From Actinocrispum wychmicini (lineage in GTDB: Bacteria > Actinomycetota > Actinomycetes > Mycobacteriales > Pseudonocardiaceae): a DNA stretch of 64,000 nt. The notes under the pieces are model-generated. The model was not told the DNA's origin, ran no database searches, and worked only from the letters and a program-made list of their open reading frames with translations. This document shows, piece after piece, positions 23,590-32,711 of the stretch. How positions within the stretch are numbered: position 1 is the stretch's first letter; every line of letters begins with the position of its first letter. The stretch covers positions 186,001 through 250,000 of the forward strand of contig NZ_SLWS01000012.1 of assembly GCF_004345645.1 (NCBI RefSeq), in the 5' to 3' direction. Made by a program: the position numbers and the translations under genes.

Positions 23590-25034
23590 TCAGCGCCTGG
23601 AATACCCGGTCCGCGATCCCAGTAAGGCGGCGAACCGGGCAGTTCACCTGGAATTCGGATATGCGTAATCCGGCCGAACGAAGTGTCCGTTTCGGCCAGC
23701 AGGTCGTCCACTTCCGGCTCGGTGCCCGCGGTCTCGGTGCGGCCCATCTCGTCCAGCCACATTCCGGTCCTGGCCAGCGACACCCGCACCCGCCACGATC
23801 CGCCCTCGGTGATCCGCCTGGTCAGCGCCTCGATCGCGGCGGCGGCCGCCAGCCATCCCGTGCCGTGGTCCAGGAACTGCAGCGGCAACGGCAACGGCGG
23901 GTCACCAGCCGCGATACCCGTGGCCATCTGCGCGAGGCTGTCGAACCCGCGCCTGGTCCGCCACGGCCCTGCCCAGCCCCAAGCGGAGATGTCCACGACC
24001 ACGATGCCCGGCCGGAGCGCGGCCAGGTCCGCCGGCCCGAAACCGCGCGCCGCCAACGAATCCGGCCGATACGACTGGACGAACACATCCGCGTCCCGCA
24101 CCAACTCCCGCAGCTTCCCTGCGTCCTCGTCGTCCCGCAGGTCCAAGTACGTGGACCGCTTGCCGAACTGGGTGTCCAGCAACAGCGGCGCCACCACAGG
24201 CAAATGCCTGGCGCCCACATGCACCACGTCAGCCCCATGGGCCGCGAGCGTCCGACCGGCGACCGGACCGGCGATGACGTGCGTCAACTCCACCACCCGC
24301 ATCCCCGCGAGCGGTCTGTCCGCAGTGGACGGTCGGACCGGCGGCGCGTCCCCGATCCGCTCGACCAACACCAGCGGAAGCTTCCGCAACGCGACCCCCT
24401 GCGGATGCGCCAACCACTCGTCGCGCCCGCGCTGCGCGGCCGCCGCACCACCCGCGGCGACCACCGCCTCCTCCACCTCGATCGCACCCCGCCGCGCCAC
24501 CGCAGCCACGACCTCGTCCCGGTCGACCGCCGTTCCCAACGCGGTCGCCACCGCGGCGGCATGGTGGGGATAGTTGCAGTGCAGCCGAACCCAGCCGTCC
24601 TTGGCGCGGTAGTCCCCGGTCAGCGGATCCTGAACAGCCCCACTCGCGATCTTCGCCAACATCTCCGCCACAAAGCCCGCAGCGCCCACAGCCGCAGCGC
24701 CCACAGGCGAAGCGCCCACAGGCGAAGCGCCCCTGCCGCGCCCCGTCGCCGTTTCCGCGCACCCCTGAAGGGAGGGAGGGCGAAGGTCCCCCGAATCAAC
24801 GTTACCGTTGGGCACCGACAAAACCGGCTCGGCAAGATCAGCGGGGTCCAGCTTCAGGTACCGCTCGCTGCGGAACGCCACGGCAGCGTGCCGCGGATCC
24901 ACTCGGACCGCGCCGGGATCCGTGCCGCGCGCACGCAGCATCTCCCCCGCGGCCTCGGTCGTTCGCGACACGATCGAAGCGGCTGCCGCCCCGATCCGGA
25001 ACCGGCCGGGCAGGACCGGGTCCGGTTCGGTCAC
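23571..25034 (-). CDS. CaiB/BaiF (family III) CoA-transferase with an unusual insertion
   Basis: A 487-residue protein. Its second half is a typical family III CoA-transferase: GMRVVELTHVIAGPVAGRTLAAHGADVVHV, then FGKRSTYLDLRDDEDAGKLRELV, DVFVQSYRPDSLAARGF and IVVVDISAWGWAGPW. The N-terminal domain (HAAVAFRSERYLKLD, then DPLTGDYRAKDGWVRLHCNYPHHAA) is interrupted at about residues 72-133 by a Gly/Ala/Ser/Pro-rich stretch with 15-nt DNA repeats. Its ATG overlaps the hemQ stop by 4 nt, so they are cotranslated. The acyl-CoA substrate is unknown. Confidence 0.85.
   Translation of the reverse strand: MTEPDPVLPGRFRIGAAAASIVSRTTEAAGEMLRARGTDPGAVRVDPRHAAVAFRSERYLKLDPADLAEPVLSVPNGNVDSGDLRPPSLQGCAETATGRGRGASPVGASPVGAAAVGAAGFVAEMLAKIASGAVQDPLTGDYRAKDGWVRLHCNYPHHAAAVATALGTAVDRDEVVAAVARRGAIEVEEAVVAAGGAAAAQRGRDEWLAHPQGVALRKLPLVLVERIGDAPPVRPSTADRPLAGMRVVELTHVIAGPVAGRTLAAHGADVVHVGARHLPVVAPLLLDTQFGKRSTYLDLRDDEDAGKLRELVRDADVFVQSYRPDSLAARGFGPADLAALRPGIVVVDISAWGWAGPWRTRRGFDSLAQMATGIAAGDPPLPLPLQFLDHGTGWLAAAAAIEALTRRITEGGSWRVRVSLARTGMWLDEMGRTETAGTEPEVDDLLAETDTSFGRITHIRIPGELPGSPPYWDRGPGIPGADPPEWR
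24681..24725. repeat. 15-nt tandem repeats inside the CoA-transferase gene
   Basis: Three consecutive units, AGCGCCCACAGCCGC and then AGCGCCCACAGGCGA twice, read on the plus strand. A degenerate fourth follows at 24726. On the coding strand they specify GASPV/GAAAV pentapeptides. Confidence 0.85.
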
Positions 25035-25723
25035 GGCAGGTTGGTGACCAGTTCGGCGGCGGGCAGGCGGGTCCCGGTGTAGAACGGGATCTCCTCACGC
25101 ACGTGCCGGCGCGCGTCACTGGCCCGCAGGTGCCGCATCAGGTCGACGATCCGGTGCAGTTCGTCGGCTTCGAACGCGAGAATCCACTCGTAGTCGCCGA
25201 GGGCGAACGACGCCACGGTGTTGGCGCGCACGTCCGGGTAGTCCCGCGCCTGGTGGCCGTGCTGCGCGAGCATCCGGCGACGTTCCTCGTCCGGCAGCAG
25301 GTACCACTCGTAGGACCGCACGAACGGGTACACGCACACGTACTTGCGAGCCTCCTCACCGGCGAGGAACGCCGGGATGTGGCTCTTGTTGAACTCCGCC
25401 GGCCGGTGCAACGCGACCTGGCTCCACACGGGCGTGGACACCCGGCCGAGCGCGGTGCGCCGCAGCCCGGTGTACGCGGCCTGGAGCTGTTCGATCTCCT
25501 GCGCGTGCCACCAGACCATGTAGTCCGCGTCGGCACGCAGGCCGGCGAGGTCGTACACGCCGCGGACGGTGACGCCTTTGCCCTCGAGCGCGTCGAGGTA
25601 GTCCTCGGCCTCGGTCGCAGCCGGGCCGCGGTCGTCGGGCAGCCGCCCTGGCTCGATGTGGAACACCGACCACATCGTGTACCGGATCGAGTCGTTGAGT
25701 TCGGTGTAGTTCAGGCGAGCCAT
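25031..25723 (-). CDS. hemQ: Coproheme decarboxylase ChdC (HemQ), H2O2-dependent heme synthase
   Basis: 230 residues of the chlorite-dismutase-like superfamily. It catalyses the last step of the coproporphyrin-dependent heme pathway, oxidative decarboxylation of coproheme to heme b. The catalytic Tyr132 lies in VYPFVRSYEWY and the proximal heme ligand is probably His155 (AQHGHQARDYPDV). SFALGDYEWILAFE and RHVREEIPFYTG are also conserved in the family. It belongs with hemE and hemG, but here the conservon genes separate it from them. The downstream CoA-transferase overlaps it by 4 nt. Confidence 0.95.
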   Translation of the reverse strand: MARLNYTELNDSIRYTMWSVFHIEPGRLPDDRGPAATEAEDYLDALEGKGVTVRGVYDLAGLRADADYMVWWHAQEIEQLQAAYTGLRRTALGRVSTPVWSQVALHRPAEFNKSHIPAFLAGEEARKYVCVYPFVRSYEWYLLPDEERRRMLAQHGHQARDYPDVRANTVASFALGDYEWILAFEADELHRIVDLMRHLRASDARRHVREEIPFYTGTRLPAAELVTNLP

Positions 25724-25726
25724 ACC

Positions 25727-26311
25727 TCATATGGTGGCACGAACCGAGGGCTGGGTGTTTACCACGTACTCCACCAGTGTGACCAGAACCTCTTTGGCCG
25801 AGTCCCGGACCCGCGCGTCGCATAACGCGATCGGCACGTCCTCGCCGACGTCCAGCGCCTCCCTGACTTCGCGTGCCGTGTAGCGCGCGGCGTCGTCGAA
25901 GCAGTTCACCGCGATCACGAACGGAATGCCGCGCCGCTCGAAGAAGTCGATCGACGGGAAACACGTGTCCAACCGGCGGGTGTCCGCCAGCACGACCGCG
26001 CCGAGCGCCCCGTGCGCCAACTCGTCCCACATGAACCAGAACCGGCCCTGCCCAGGGGTGCCGAACAGGTACAGGATGATCCGCGGCGACAGCGTGATCC
26101 GGCCGAAGTCGAGCGCGACCGTGGTGGTGGTCTTCTCCTCGATGCCGGCCAGGTCGTCCACGCCGACCCCGGCCTCGGTCAGCAGCTCCTCGGTGAGCAG
26201 CGGCGCGATCTCGCTGACCGCGCCGACCATCGTGGTCTTCCCGGCGCCGAACCCGCCGGCGATCAGGATCTTGACGGCGTTCGGGATCTCGTCAAAGCCG
26301 TCGGACACCAT
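25727..26311 (-). CDS. Conservon small GTPase (CvnD-like)
   Basis: 194 residues of the actinobacterial conservon ATP/GTP-binding family, related to gliding protein MglA. The P-loop is GGFGAGKTTMVGAV, the switch region follows GVDDLAGIEEKTTTTVALDFGRI, LFGTPGQGRFWFMW is the G3-like segment, and VIAVNCFDDA takes the NKxD-like position with Cys-Phe in place of the usual residues. It overlaps the DUF742 gene by 20 nt. Conservon GTPases relay signals from an NIT-domain kinase-like protein and affect development or metabolism in Streptomyces. Confidence 0.92.
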   Translation of the reverse strand: MVSDGFDEIPNAVKILIAGGFGAGKTTMVGAVSEIAPLLTEELLTEAGVGVDDLAGIEEKTTTTVALDFGRITLSPRIILYLFGTPGQGRFWFMWDELAHGALGAVVLADTRRLDTCFPSIDFFERRGIPFVIAVNCFDDAARYTAREVREALDVGEDVPIALCDARVRDSAKEVLVTLVEYVVNTQPSVRATI

Positions 26312-26663
26312 CGAGCACCGCCTGCAGTAGGTTCAAGTCGGGGGCCTTCACGTTGCGCGCGGGGGTGCGCGCGATCACCTCACCGCGTTCCATCAGGTCC
26401 GACACCAGCACCTTGACCACCACGATCGGCACGTCCATGTGCGCGGAGATCTCCGCGACCGACAACGGCCTGTGGCACAGTTCGAGAATCGTGACGTAGT
26501 CCGCGTCCAGGGCCACCGGGTCGATCTCGTCCTTGGCCGCGACCACGAGGGTGATCATGTCCAGGTCACGGTTCGCCGGTTTGGTGCGCCCGCGCGTCAT
26601 CGCGTACGGGCGGACCAGTGGCCCGGCCTCGTCGTCCACCCAGTTCTCGCGGCCGGCGGTCAT
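26292..26663 (-). CDS. Conservon DUF742 protein (CvnC-like)
   Basis: 123 residues from the ATG at 26663, which overlaps the roadblock gene's stop in an ATGA. PLVRPYAMTRGRTKPANRDLDMITLV is the DUF742 opening. The middle is a winged-helix-like fold (YVTILELCHRPLSVAEISAHMDVPIVVVKVLVSDLMERGEV), and the end is PDLNLLQAVLDGVRRL. In conservons it joins the roadblock protein and GTPase at the membrane complex. Confidence 0.92.
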   Translation of the reverse strand: MTAGRENWVDDEAGPLVRPYAMTRGRTKPANRDLDMITLVVAAKDEIDPVALDADYVTILELCHRPLSVAEISAHMDVPIVVVKVLVSDLMERGEVIARTPARNVKAPDLNLLQAVLDGVRRL

Positions 26664-27070
26664 GGCGTCGCGACGTCCACCCGCGGCGGCGTGCTGAGCA
26701 CCGACCCGACCTGCTTGACCAGCATGTTCATCTCGTACGCGATCAGGCCCACGTCCGCGTCCTCCGCGCCGAGCACGGCCAGGCACGTGCCCTGGCCGGC
26801 CGCGGTGACGAACAGGAACGCGTGCTCCATCTCCACGATCGTCTGCCGGACCCGGCCGCCGCCGAACTGCCGGCCGGTGCCCCTGGCCAGGCTCTGGAAC
26901 GCCGACGCCACCGCGGACAGGTGCTCGGCGTCCTCTTTGGACAGTTCGGTGGACCGGCCGACCAGCAGGCCGTCCGCGGACAGCACGACCGCGTGCCGGG
27001 CCCCGACCACCCGGGCGACCAGGTCGTCGAGCAGCCAGTCCAGGTCAGGTCTGGTGTTGGCCTTCTTCAT
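26660..27070 (-). CDS. Conservon roadblock/LC7 protein (CvnB-like)
   Basis: 136 residues of the roadblock/LC7 (MglB-like) fold: DLDWLLDDLVARVVGARHAVVLSADGLLVGRS, LSAVASAFQSLARGTGRQFGG and HAFLFVTAAGQGTCLAVL. These proteins act as partners or GAP-like regulators of the adjacent small GTPase. The start is 12 nt after the kinase-like gene, in the same operon. Confidence 0.93.
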   Translation of the reverse strand: MKKANTRPDLDWLLDDLVARVVGARHAVVLSADGLLVGRSTELSKEDAEHLSAVASAFQSLARGTGRQFGGGRVRQTIVEMEHAFLFVTAAGQGTCLAVLGAEDADVGLIAYEMNMLVKQVGSVLSTPPRVDVATP

Positions 27071-27082
27071 GACGAATCTCCC

Positions 27083-29533
27083 CTACTCGTTTTCGCCCGT
27101 GCCGTCCGCGCGGGCCCGCCGCGACTCGCGATGGAACGCGGACATGATGTTCCGGATCTCGTCGGGCGACCGGCCGTCGGCCGGGTCGATCTCAGGCTCC
27201 TCCGGCGTGAACGCGGCCTCCCGCAGCTGGGGGGCGAGGCTCGCCTGCCGCCGGCGGCGCGGCAACGCCGGCCGGCCCTGGTCGTCAAGGGCGGGCCGCC
27301 TGTCGTCGACGGCGGTGAGCCCGGCGGCGGGTCGCTTGTCGTCGGCGACACCGCCGGGCGGTTCGGCCGCGCGCGGTTTGGCTATCTCGGGTTCGGTCGG
27401 CTGTGCGGCCACTTCCGGTGAGACCTCGTCGGGTACGTCCTGTGGGGGCCATGCGGGCCGTTCCTCGACCTGGATGGCGGTGGCCGACGCGCCCGACTGG
27501 GCCTGCGGGATCCGGAACGGCAGCACGTCGCCCACGAAGTCGGATCCCGGCGGGCCGACCGTCACCGGGTCCAGCACCGCCGTGGACTCCTGTTCGTCCT
27601 CCGCCAGCAACGTCGCCGGGATCAGCACGATCGCACGGGTGCCGCCGTAGGACGACGACCGCAGCTCCACCCGGATGCCGTGCCGGGCGGCCAACCGCGC
27701 GACCACGAACAGGCCGAGGCGCGGGTCGCCTTTCAGGGCCATGGCGTCGAAGTCCGGCGGGTCGGCGAGCACGGCGTTGTGCCGGTCGCGGTCCGTGTCC
27801 TCCATGCCGAGCCCGTTGTCCTCGACCTCCAGCAGGATCCCGCGGGCGGCCGGTTCGCCGGACAGCCGGACCTGCGCCTGCGGGGGCGAGAACGAAGTCG
27901 CGTTGTCGAGCAGTTCGGCCAGCAGGTGCATGGTGTCGGCGACCGCGGACCCGACGATGTACACGCGCGGCACGCCTTGCAGCCGGACGCGCTTGTACTG
28001 GGTGGTCTCCGCGACCGCGCCACGCAGGATGTCCACCAGCAGAACGGGTCTGCGCCAGATCCGACCGGGCTGCTGGCCGCCGAGGATGATCAGGTTCTCG
28101 GCGTTGCGGCGGGCCCGGGTGGCGAGGTGGTCGAGGTGGAACAGCTCGTCCAGCTGCTGGGGATCCTCTTCCTCGCGTTCCAGCCGGTCGAGGATCTTCA
28201 GCTGCCGGTGCACCAGGGCCTGGCTGCGGTGGGCGATGCCGAGGAACACGTTGCGGACACCGGTCCTGGCTTGAGATTCCTGGACGGCGGCCTCCACGGC
28301 CGTGGTGTGCGCGGCGTTGAACGCGCGGGCGACCTGCCCGATCTCGTCCCGCCCGAAGTCCAGCGCGGGCAGCTCGGTGGCGACGTCGACCTCCTCGCCG
28401 GCGCGCAGGCGTTGCACGATCGGCGGCAGCTTCTCCACGGCCAGGTCGAGCGTCTCGTAACGCAGCCTCGTCAGGCGGCGCGTGGTGGTTCGCATGATCC
28501 GCAACGCGGCGATGATCGTGGCGATCGCGACAAGCAACGCGATCACGCTGCCCACGATCGCGACTGTCAGTCCCTTGCTGGCTTTCTGCCCGGCCAGCCG
28601 GCTGGACTCGGCGAACTGGTGGACGCCGAGCTGCTCCACGTCGCCGTACACCTTCCCGGTGACGTCCTGCCATTCCTGGTCACTCACGGGAGGCGCGGCG
28701 AGCTGCCCGTCGCCCCGGTTGCGGGTCGTCACCACGGTCCACGGGCCGGTGGCGATCAGCTTGTCCTCGGCCGCGGTGAGCCGTTTCCACGGATCACTCG
28801 CGCGAAGGTCCTGGTAGCGGGCCTTCACCTCGGTCGAACTGTTTTGTATGGACATTTCCAACTGCTGCCGATAGGCGCCGGAGAGCCGCGCGAATTCGGC
28901 GTGATCGGCGGAATTCAACGCACCGGTGGTAATCGCCGCCGAGATGATCGTGCTGGACCGGGACATCTCTTCGGCGGCCCGGAACAGCGAGTTCACCTCG
29001 ATCCCGCTGAACGCGGTCTCCTGGTCGGGGACGGCGTGCGCCATGGCATCGAAAACGGTGATACTCGCATCGGCCAGCCGGTTGTAGAAATCGTACAATT
29101 CCGACCGGGAGATCGACTTGGCGTCCAGCCGGCCGCGGACCGCACCGAGTTGGTCGAGCGTCCGGGTGAACTCGGCGTACTTGTCCTGCACGAACCGTGG
29201 CGACTGGGCCAGCACCGGCTCCACGAGCTCGCGGACCCCGCGGACGGCCTGGTCGGTCTGCGCCCGCCGGTCGCCTGGCCCGGCCGTGCCCGACGCGACC
29301 TGCAGCAGGCTCTGCGCGCGCTCCTGTTCGATCGACGTGAGCGCCTTGACAGCGCGCGGCATCACGTCCTGCATCGCGTCAGTGACGCCACGAAGATAGA
29401 TCGCGTCGTACAACCGGGGCATGCTCACCGCGACCCACATGGCCACGAGCGCGACCGCGGAAACCACAACGACGGCAGTGAGCCTTGTCCGGATGGAGCC
29501 GCGGCCCCGACGCCGGTCACCCAGAATTCCCAC
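27083..29533 (-). CDS. Conservon sensor-kinase-like protein with nitrate-sensing (NIT) domain (CvnA-like)
   Basis: 816 residues. One membrane helix at 17-37 and another at 321-345 bracket a ~280-residue extracytoplasmic NIT-type helical sensor domain. A HAMP region follows, then a helix with HRSQALVHRQLKILDRL and an HATPase_c domain (ELLDNATSFSPP with the N box, LEVEDNGLGM with the G1 box). The C-terminal ~150 residues are a disordered Pro/Ala/Glu-rich tail. It is the membrane receptor of the four-gene conservon that lies between hemQ and hemG. Confidence 0.92.
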   Translation of the reverse strand: MGILGDRRRGRGSIRTRLTAVVVVSAVALVAMWVAVSMPRLYDAIYLRGVTDAMQDVMPRAVKALTSIEQERAQSLLQVASGTAGPGDRRAQTDQAVRGVRELVEPVLAQSPRFVQDKYAEFTRTLDQLGAVRGRLDAKSISRSELYDFYNRLADASITVFDAMAHAVPDQETAFSGIEVNSLFRAAEEMSRSSTIISAAITTGALNSADHAEFARLSGAYRQQLEMSIQNSSTEVKARYQDLRASDPWKRLTAAEDKLIATGPWTVVTTRNRGDGQLAAPPVSDQEWQDVTGKVYGDVEQLGVHQFAESSRLAGQKASKGLTVAIVGSVIALLVAIATIIAALRIMRTTTRRLTRLRYETLDLAVEKLPPIVQRLRAGEEVDVATELPALDFGRDEIGQVARAFNAAHTTAVEAAVQESQARTGVRNVFLGIAHRSQALVHRQLKILDRLEREEEDPQQLDELFHLDHLATRARRNAENLIILGGQQPGRIWRRPVLLVDILRGAVAETTQYKRVRLQGVPRVYIVGSAVADTMHLLAELLDNATSFSPPQAQVRLSGEPAARGILLEVEDNGLGMEDTDRDRHNAVLADPPDFDAMALKGDPRLGLFVVARLAARHGIRVELRSSSYGGTRAIVLIPATLLAEDEQESTAVLDPVTVGPPGSDFVGDVLPFRIPQAQSGASATAIQVEERPAWPPQDVPDEVSPEVAAQPTEPEIAKPRAAEPPGGVADDKRPAAGLTAVDDRRPALDDQGRPALPRRRRQASLAPQLREAAFTPEEPEIDPADGRSPDEIRNIMSAFHRESRRARADGTGENE

Positions 29534-29660
29534 GATACTCCACCGGTGTCGAATGCTCCCGGACCCGAATTGCGCGTCCGCAAGAGACCGTCGGCCTCGA
29601 TACCCTATTGTGAATCACTGGAGAAACGACCACATCGGGCCCGGACTGTAGCACAGCCGG

Positions 29661-31109
29661 TTAGTCACCCACTAGGCCACTCGGCGCACCAATTTCGTCC
29701 GATCGCGAAGCGAGGTAACCGCTGATCGCCGCCGCCGCGGCGTATGCGGTGTCGATGGCCGCAGGTATCCCGACGCCGTGCAGACTGGCGCCGGCAACGG
29801 CGAGACCAGGCATTTTCCCGACCGCTCGCTCGATCGCGGCGACCGCGGCGGTGTGCTCGGTGCCGTACTGCGGCAGGCCGCCACCCCAACGGGTCACGAT
29901 TCGCTCGACCGGAGCAACGTCGACTCCGGTGAGTTCCCGCAGGTCTGCCCGGATCGCGGCGACCAGGTCGTCGTCGTCTCGTTGCAGCGTCTCAGCTTCG
30001 CCGTACCGGCCGACCGACGCCCGCAACTGGACGGGCTCGCCGGCGGCCCGTCCCCACTTGCGGCTGGTGAATGTGAACGCCTTGGCGGTGAACGGGGTTC
30101 CGTCCGCGTGCCGCTCCCCCACGGCCAGCAGCACACCGCTCGCCTGGGGCAGTTCGACGTCCGGCGGCAGGGCCATGCTCACCAGGGCCGACGACGCCAC
30201 ATCGATCTTCTCGTACGCCGCCGAGGCCGCCGGCACCTCGTCCGCGAGCAGCCGGCGCGCGGCCGGCGCGGGCACAGCGACCACGACGGCGTCGGCGGTG
30301 ATGAACTCGGGCGCGGCCGCGCTGCCGATCTCCAGCCGCCAGCCGTTCTGGACGCGCCGCAACCCGCGTACCGGCAGACCCAGCCGGATCGTCGCACCGG
30401 ACTGCCGCGCCAAAGCGCTTGTGAGGACGGCCATCCCGCCCTGGATGGCGCCGAACACGGGCTTGCGCGGCTGGTCAGTCGGGGGCGGCGGGCCGAGGAC
30501 GCGGCTCACCGCGTCGGTGAGGGATGTGGCGACGCCGGCGAGCGCGGGCATGGTCGCCCGGAGGCCCAGAAGGTCGGCGCGACCGGCGTACACCCCGCCG
30601 AGCAGCGGTTCGACCAACCGGTCGACCAGTTCCCGGCCGAACCGTTCGCCGATCACCTGTCCCACGGACACGTCCGGCGCCTCGGGGTCGCGCGCCAGGT
30701 CCAGTGGCGGCAGGTGTTGTTCCGCGGCGACCTTCGCGACGCCGTCGGCCGACAGCACCTGGTCGACCTCGGCCGGACCTGCGGGCAGCCCCAGGAAGGT
30801 CCGACGTGGCAAGGAGACCGTGCGGCCGGCGGCGCGCACGGTGGCCGCGGACAGCACAGGGTGGACCAGCAGATCGCTCAAGCCCAGGTCGTCGACGAGG
30901 GTGAGAGCGGTCGGGTTGCGGGTGACGAACGCCTCGGCGCCGACGTCGACCGCGCGCCCGGCGACTTCCGTGGTGCGCAGCTTGCCGCCAAGCTTTGTCG
31001 TCGATTCGACGACCGTGATGTCCGCGCGGTCGCCGAGCCGCCGCCGCAGCTCGTGCGCGGCGGCGAGGCCGGCGATCCCGCCGCCGATGACGACGACCGA
31101 GGCGGGCAT
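29661..31109 (-). CDS. hemG: FAD-dependent coproporphyrinogen/protoporphyrinogen III oxidase (CgoX/HemG/HemY)
   Basis: 482 residues from the ATG at 31109, which shares one base with the hemE stop (TGATG). The FAD-binding motif is VVVIGGGIAGLAAAHELRRRLG and the second glycine-rich segment is TTKLGGKLRTTEVAGRAVDVGAEAF. VERIVTRWGGGLPQYG and GLAVAGASLHGVGIPAAIDTAYAAA close the family pattern. In Actinomycetota the enzyme oxidises coproporphyrinogen III to coproporphyrin III, before ferrochelatase and ChdC. Confidence 0.95.
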   Translation of the reverse strand: MPASVVVIGGGIAGLAAAHELRRRLGDRADITVVESTTKLGGKLRTTEVAGRAVDVGAEAFVTRNPTALTLVDDLGLSDLLVHPVLSAATVRAAGRTVSLPRRTFLGLPAGPAEVDQVLSADGVAKVAAEQHLPPLDLARDPEAPDVSVGQVIGERFGRELVDRLVEPLLGGVYAGRADLLGLRATMPALAGVATSLTDAVSRVLGPPPPTDQPRKPVFGAIQGGMAVLTSALARQSGATIRLGLPVRGLRRVQNGWRLEIGSAAAPEFITADAVVVAVPAPAARRLLADEVPAASAAYEKIDVASSALVSMALPPDVELPQASGVLLAVGERHADGTPFTAKAFTFTSRKWGRAAGEPVQLRASVGRYGEAETLQRDDDDLVAAIRADLRELTGVDVAPVERIVTRWGGGLPQYGTEHTAAVAAIERAVGKMPGLAVAGASLHGVGIPAAIDTAYAAAAAISGYLASRSDEIGAPSGLVGD

Positions 31110-32176
31110 CAGGGAATGCTGTGGACCAGTTCGACCACCCTGGTCAGCACGGTCGGGTCGGTCTCCGGCAGCACGCCGTGACCGAGGTTGAACACGTGAC
31201 CCGCGGCGGCTTTGCCTTCCCGCACGATCCGCCGCACCTCCCGCTCGACGACGCCCCACCCGGCGAACAGCACGGCGGGGTCAAGATTGCCCTGCACGAC
31301 GGGTTTCGGCGCGTCCGGCGCGGCCCGCTCAAGCCGCCGCACAGCCACGTCCAACGGCAGCCGCCAGTCGACACCGACCACGTCCGCCCCGGCCTCCCGC
31401 ATGGCCGGCAGCAACTCGGCCGTGCCGACACCGAAGTGGATCCGGGGGACGCCGGCCTGGGCGAGCCCGTCGAGAACCTTCCGCGAGTGCGGGAACACGA
31501 ACTCCCGATAGTCCTTTTCGGACAGTGCGCCGGCCCACGAGTCGAACAGCTGGACGGCGTCGACACCGGCGGCGATCTGGACGTTCAGGAAGGCGAGGGT
31601 GTAGTCCGCGATCCGGCCGAGCAGCGCGTGCCACACGTCGGGCGCGGACATCATCATGGCCTTGGTGCGTTCGTGGTTGCGGCTCGGCCCGCCCTCGATC
31701 AGGTACGACGCGAGCGTGAACGGCGCCCCGGCGAACCCGATCAGCGGTGTCGGCCCCAACTCCCCGAGAAGGATCCCGATGGCGTCGGCGACCGGCCGCA
31801 GCCGCGCGGGATCCAGCTCCGGCAACGCGCCGACCCCGGCCAGGTCCCGCACGGGCTGGGCCACCACGGGCCCGGTGCCCGGGACGATGTCCAGGTCGAT
31901 CCCGGCCGCGGCCAACGGGACGACGATGTCGCTGAACAGGATGGCCGCGTCCACCCCGTGCCGGCGAACCGGTTGCAGGGTGACCTCGGCCACCATCTCC
32001 GGGGTGAAACACGCCTGGAGCATGGGCGTGCCCTCCCGCAACGCCCGGTACTCCGGCAACGAACGGCCGGCCTGGCGCATGAACCACACCGGAGTGCGCG
32101 CCGGAGCCTGGCCACGGGCAGCCACCAACAAAGGAGCGTCGACAAGGTCCCGACGGACCGGCGAAGTCATGGTCAT
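31109..32176 (-). CDS. hemE: Uroporphyrinogen decarboxylase HemE
   Basis: 355 residues from the ATG at 32176; 14 extra upstream codons are open but unlike the family. The signature near the start is ARTPVWFMRQAGRSLPEYR, followed by QPVRRHGVDAAILFSDIVVPLAAAGIDLDI and LIGFAGAPFTLASYLIEGG. The catalytic Asp lies in LFSDI and the Tyr in LASYL. VDAVQLFDSWAGALSEKDYREFVFPH is also diagnostic. It forms coproporphyrinogen III and is translationally coupled to hemG. Confidence 0.96.
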   Translation of the reverse strand: MTMTSPVRRDLVDAPLLVAARGQAPARTPVWFMRQAGRSLPEYRALREGTPMLQACFTPEMVAEVTLQPVRRHGVDAAILFSDIVVPLAAAGIDLDIVPGTGPVVAQPVRDLAGVGALPELDPARLRPVADAIGILLGELGPTPLIGFAGAPFTLASYLIEGGPSRNHERTKAMMMSAPDVWHALLGRIADYTLAFLNVQIAAGVDAVQLFDSWAGALSEKDYREFVFPHSRKVLDGLAQAGVPRIHFGVGTAELLPAMREAGADVVGVDWRLPLDVAVRRLERAAPDAPKPVVQGNLDPAVLFAGWGVVEREVRRIVREGKAAAGHVFNLGHGVLPETDPTVLTRVVELVHSIP

Positions 32177-32240
32177 GATGCCCCCGATGATTCCACAACG
32201 CCCGACCGCCCGGTCCACGGTTCGGCCTGAGTCGAATCCC

Positions 32241-32711
32241 TCAGCGCACGATCATGAACAGCCGGTCGGCCGGGTCGACCCTGGCGGTCAACTGGGTGCC
32301 CACCCGTAGGTCGGGCTCGTCGGTGCACTCGACGGTCGCCTCGAACGGCGCGAACCCCTCCCCACTGATCCGCAGCCGCAACTCGACCCCCACCATCCCA
32401 CTCATGTCGGTGTCGCGGACCGCCACGATCTCCGCGGTCGCCAACACCCCCTCCCGCTCCAGCCGCCGCGTCTCCGCGACCCGCCGCGAAGTCGACCCCC
32501 AGATGACCCACCCCAACGGAATCGTCCCCACCGCCACCACACAACCCACCACCAGCGGAACCCACCGGTTCCCCTCGACGACCACGGCGAACGCCAACAC
32601 GATCGGCCCAGTCAGCCAGACAACCACGGCCATCACATACAGCGTCACCCGCGAACCCGGCCCGAACCGCCCACCCAACTTCGCCGACGACTCCTGCACA
32701 TACCGCGCCAT
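32241..32711 (-). CDS. Two-helix membrane protein with C-terminal beta domain (DUF3592-like)
   Basis: 156 residues. Two adjacent transmembrane helices (LYVMAVVVWLTGPIVLAFAVVV and WVPLVVGCVVAVGTIPLGWVIWG) precede a cytoplasmic domain with alternating strands: GVLATAEIVAVRDTDMSGMVGVELRLRISGEG and VGTQLTARVDPADRLFMIV. The latter pattern is seen in DUF3592 and similar membrane proteins. Function unknown. A G-quadruplex-forming run lies 80 nt upstream of its start. Confidence 0.7.
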   Translation of the reverse strand: MARYVQESSAKLGGRFGPGSRVTLYVMAVVVWLTGPIVLAFAVVVEGNRWVPLVVGCVVAVGTIPLGWVIWGSTSRRVAETRRLEREGVLATAEIVAVRDTDMSGMVGVELRLRISGEGFAPFEATVECTDEPDLRVGTQLTARVDPADRLFMIVR

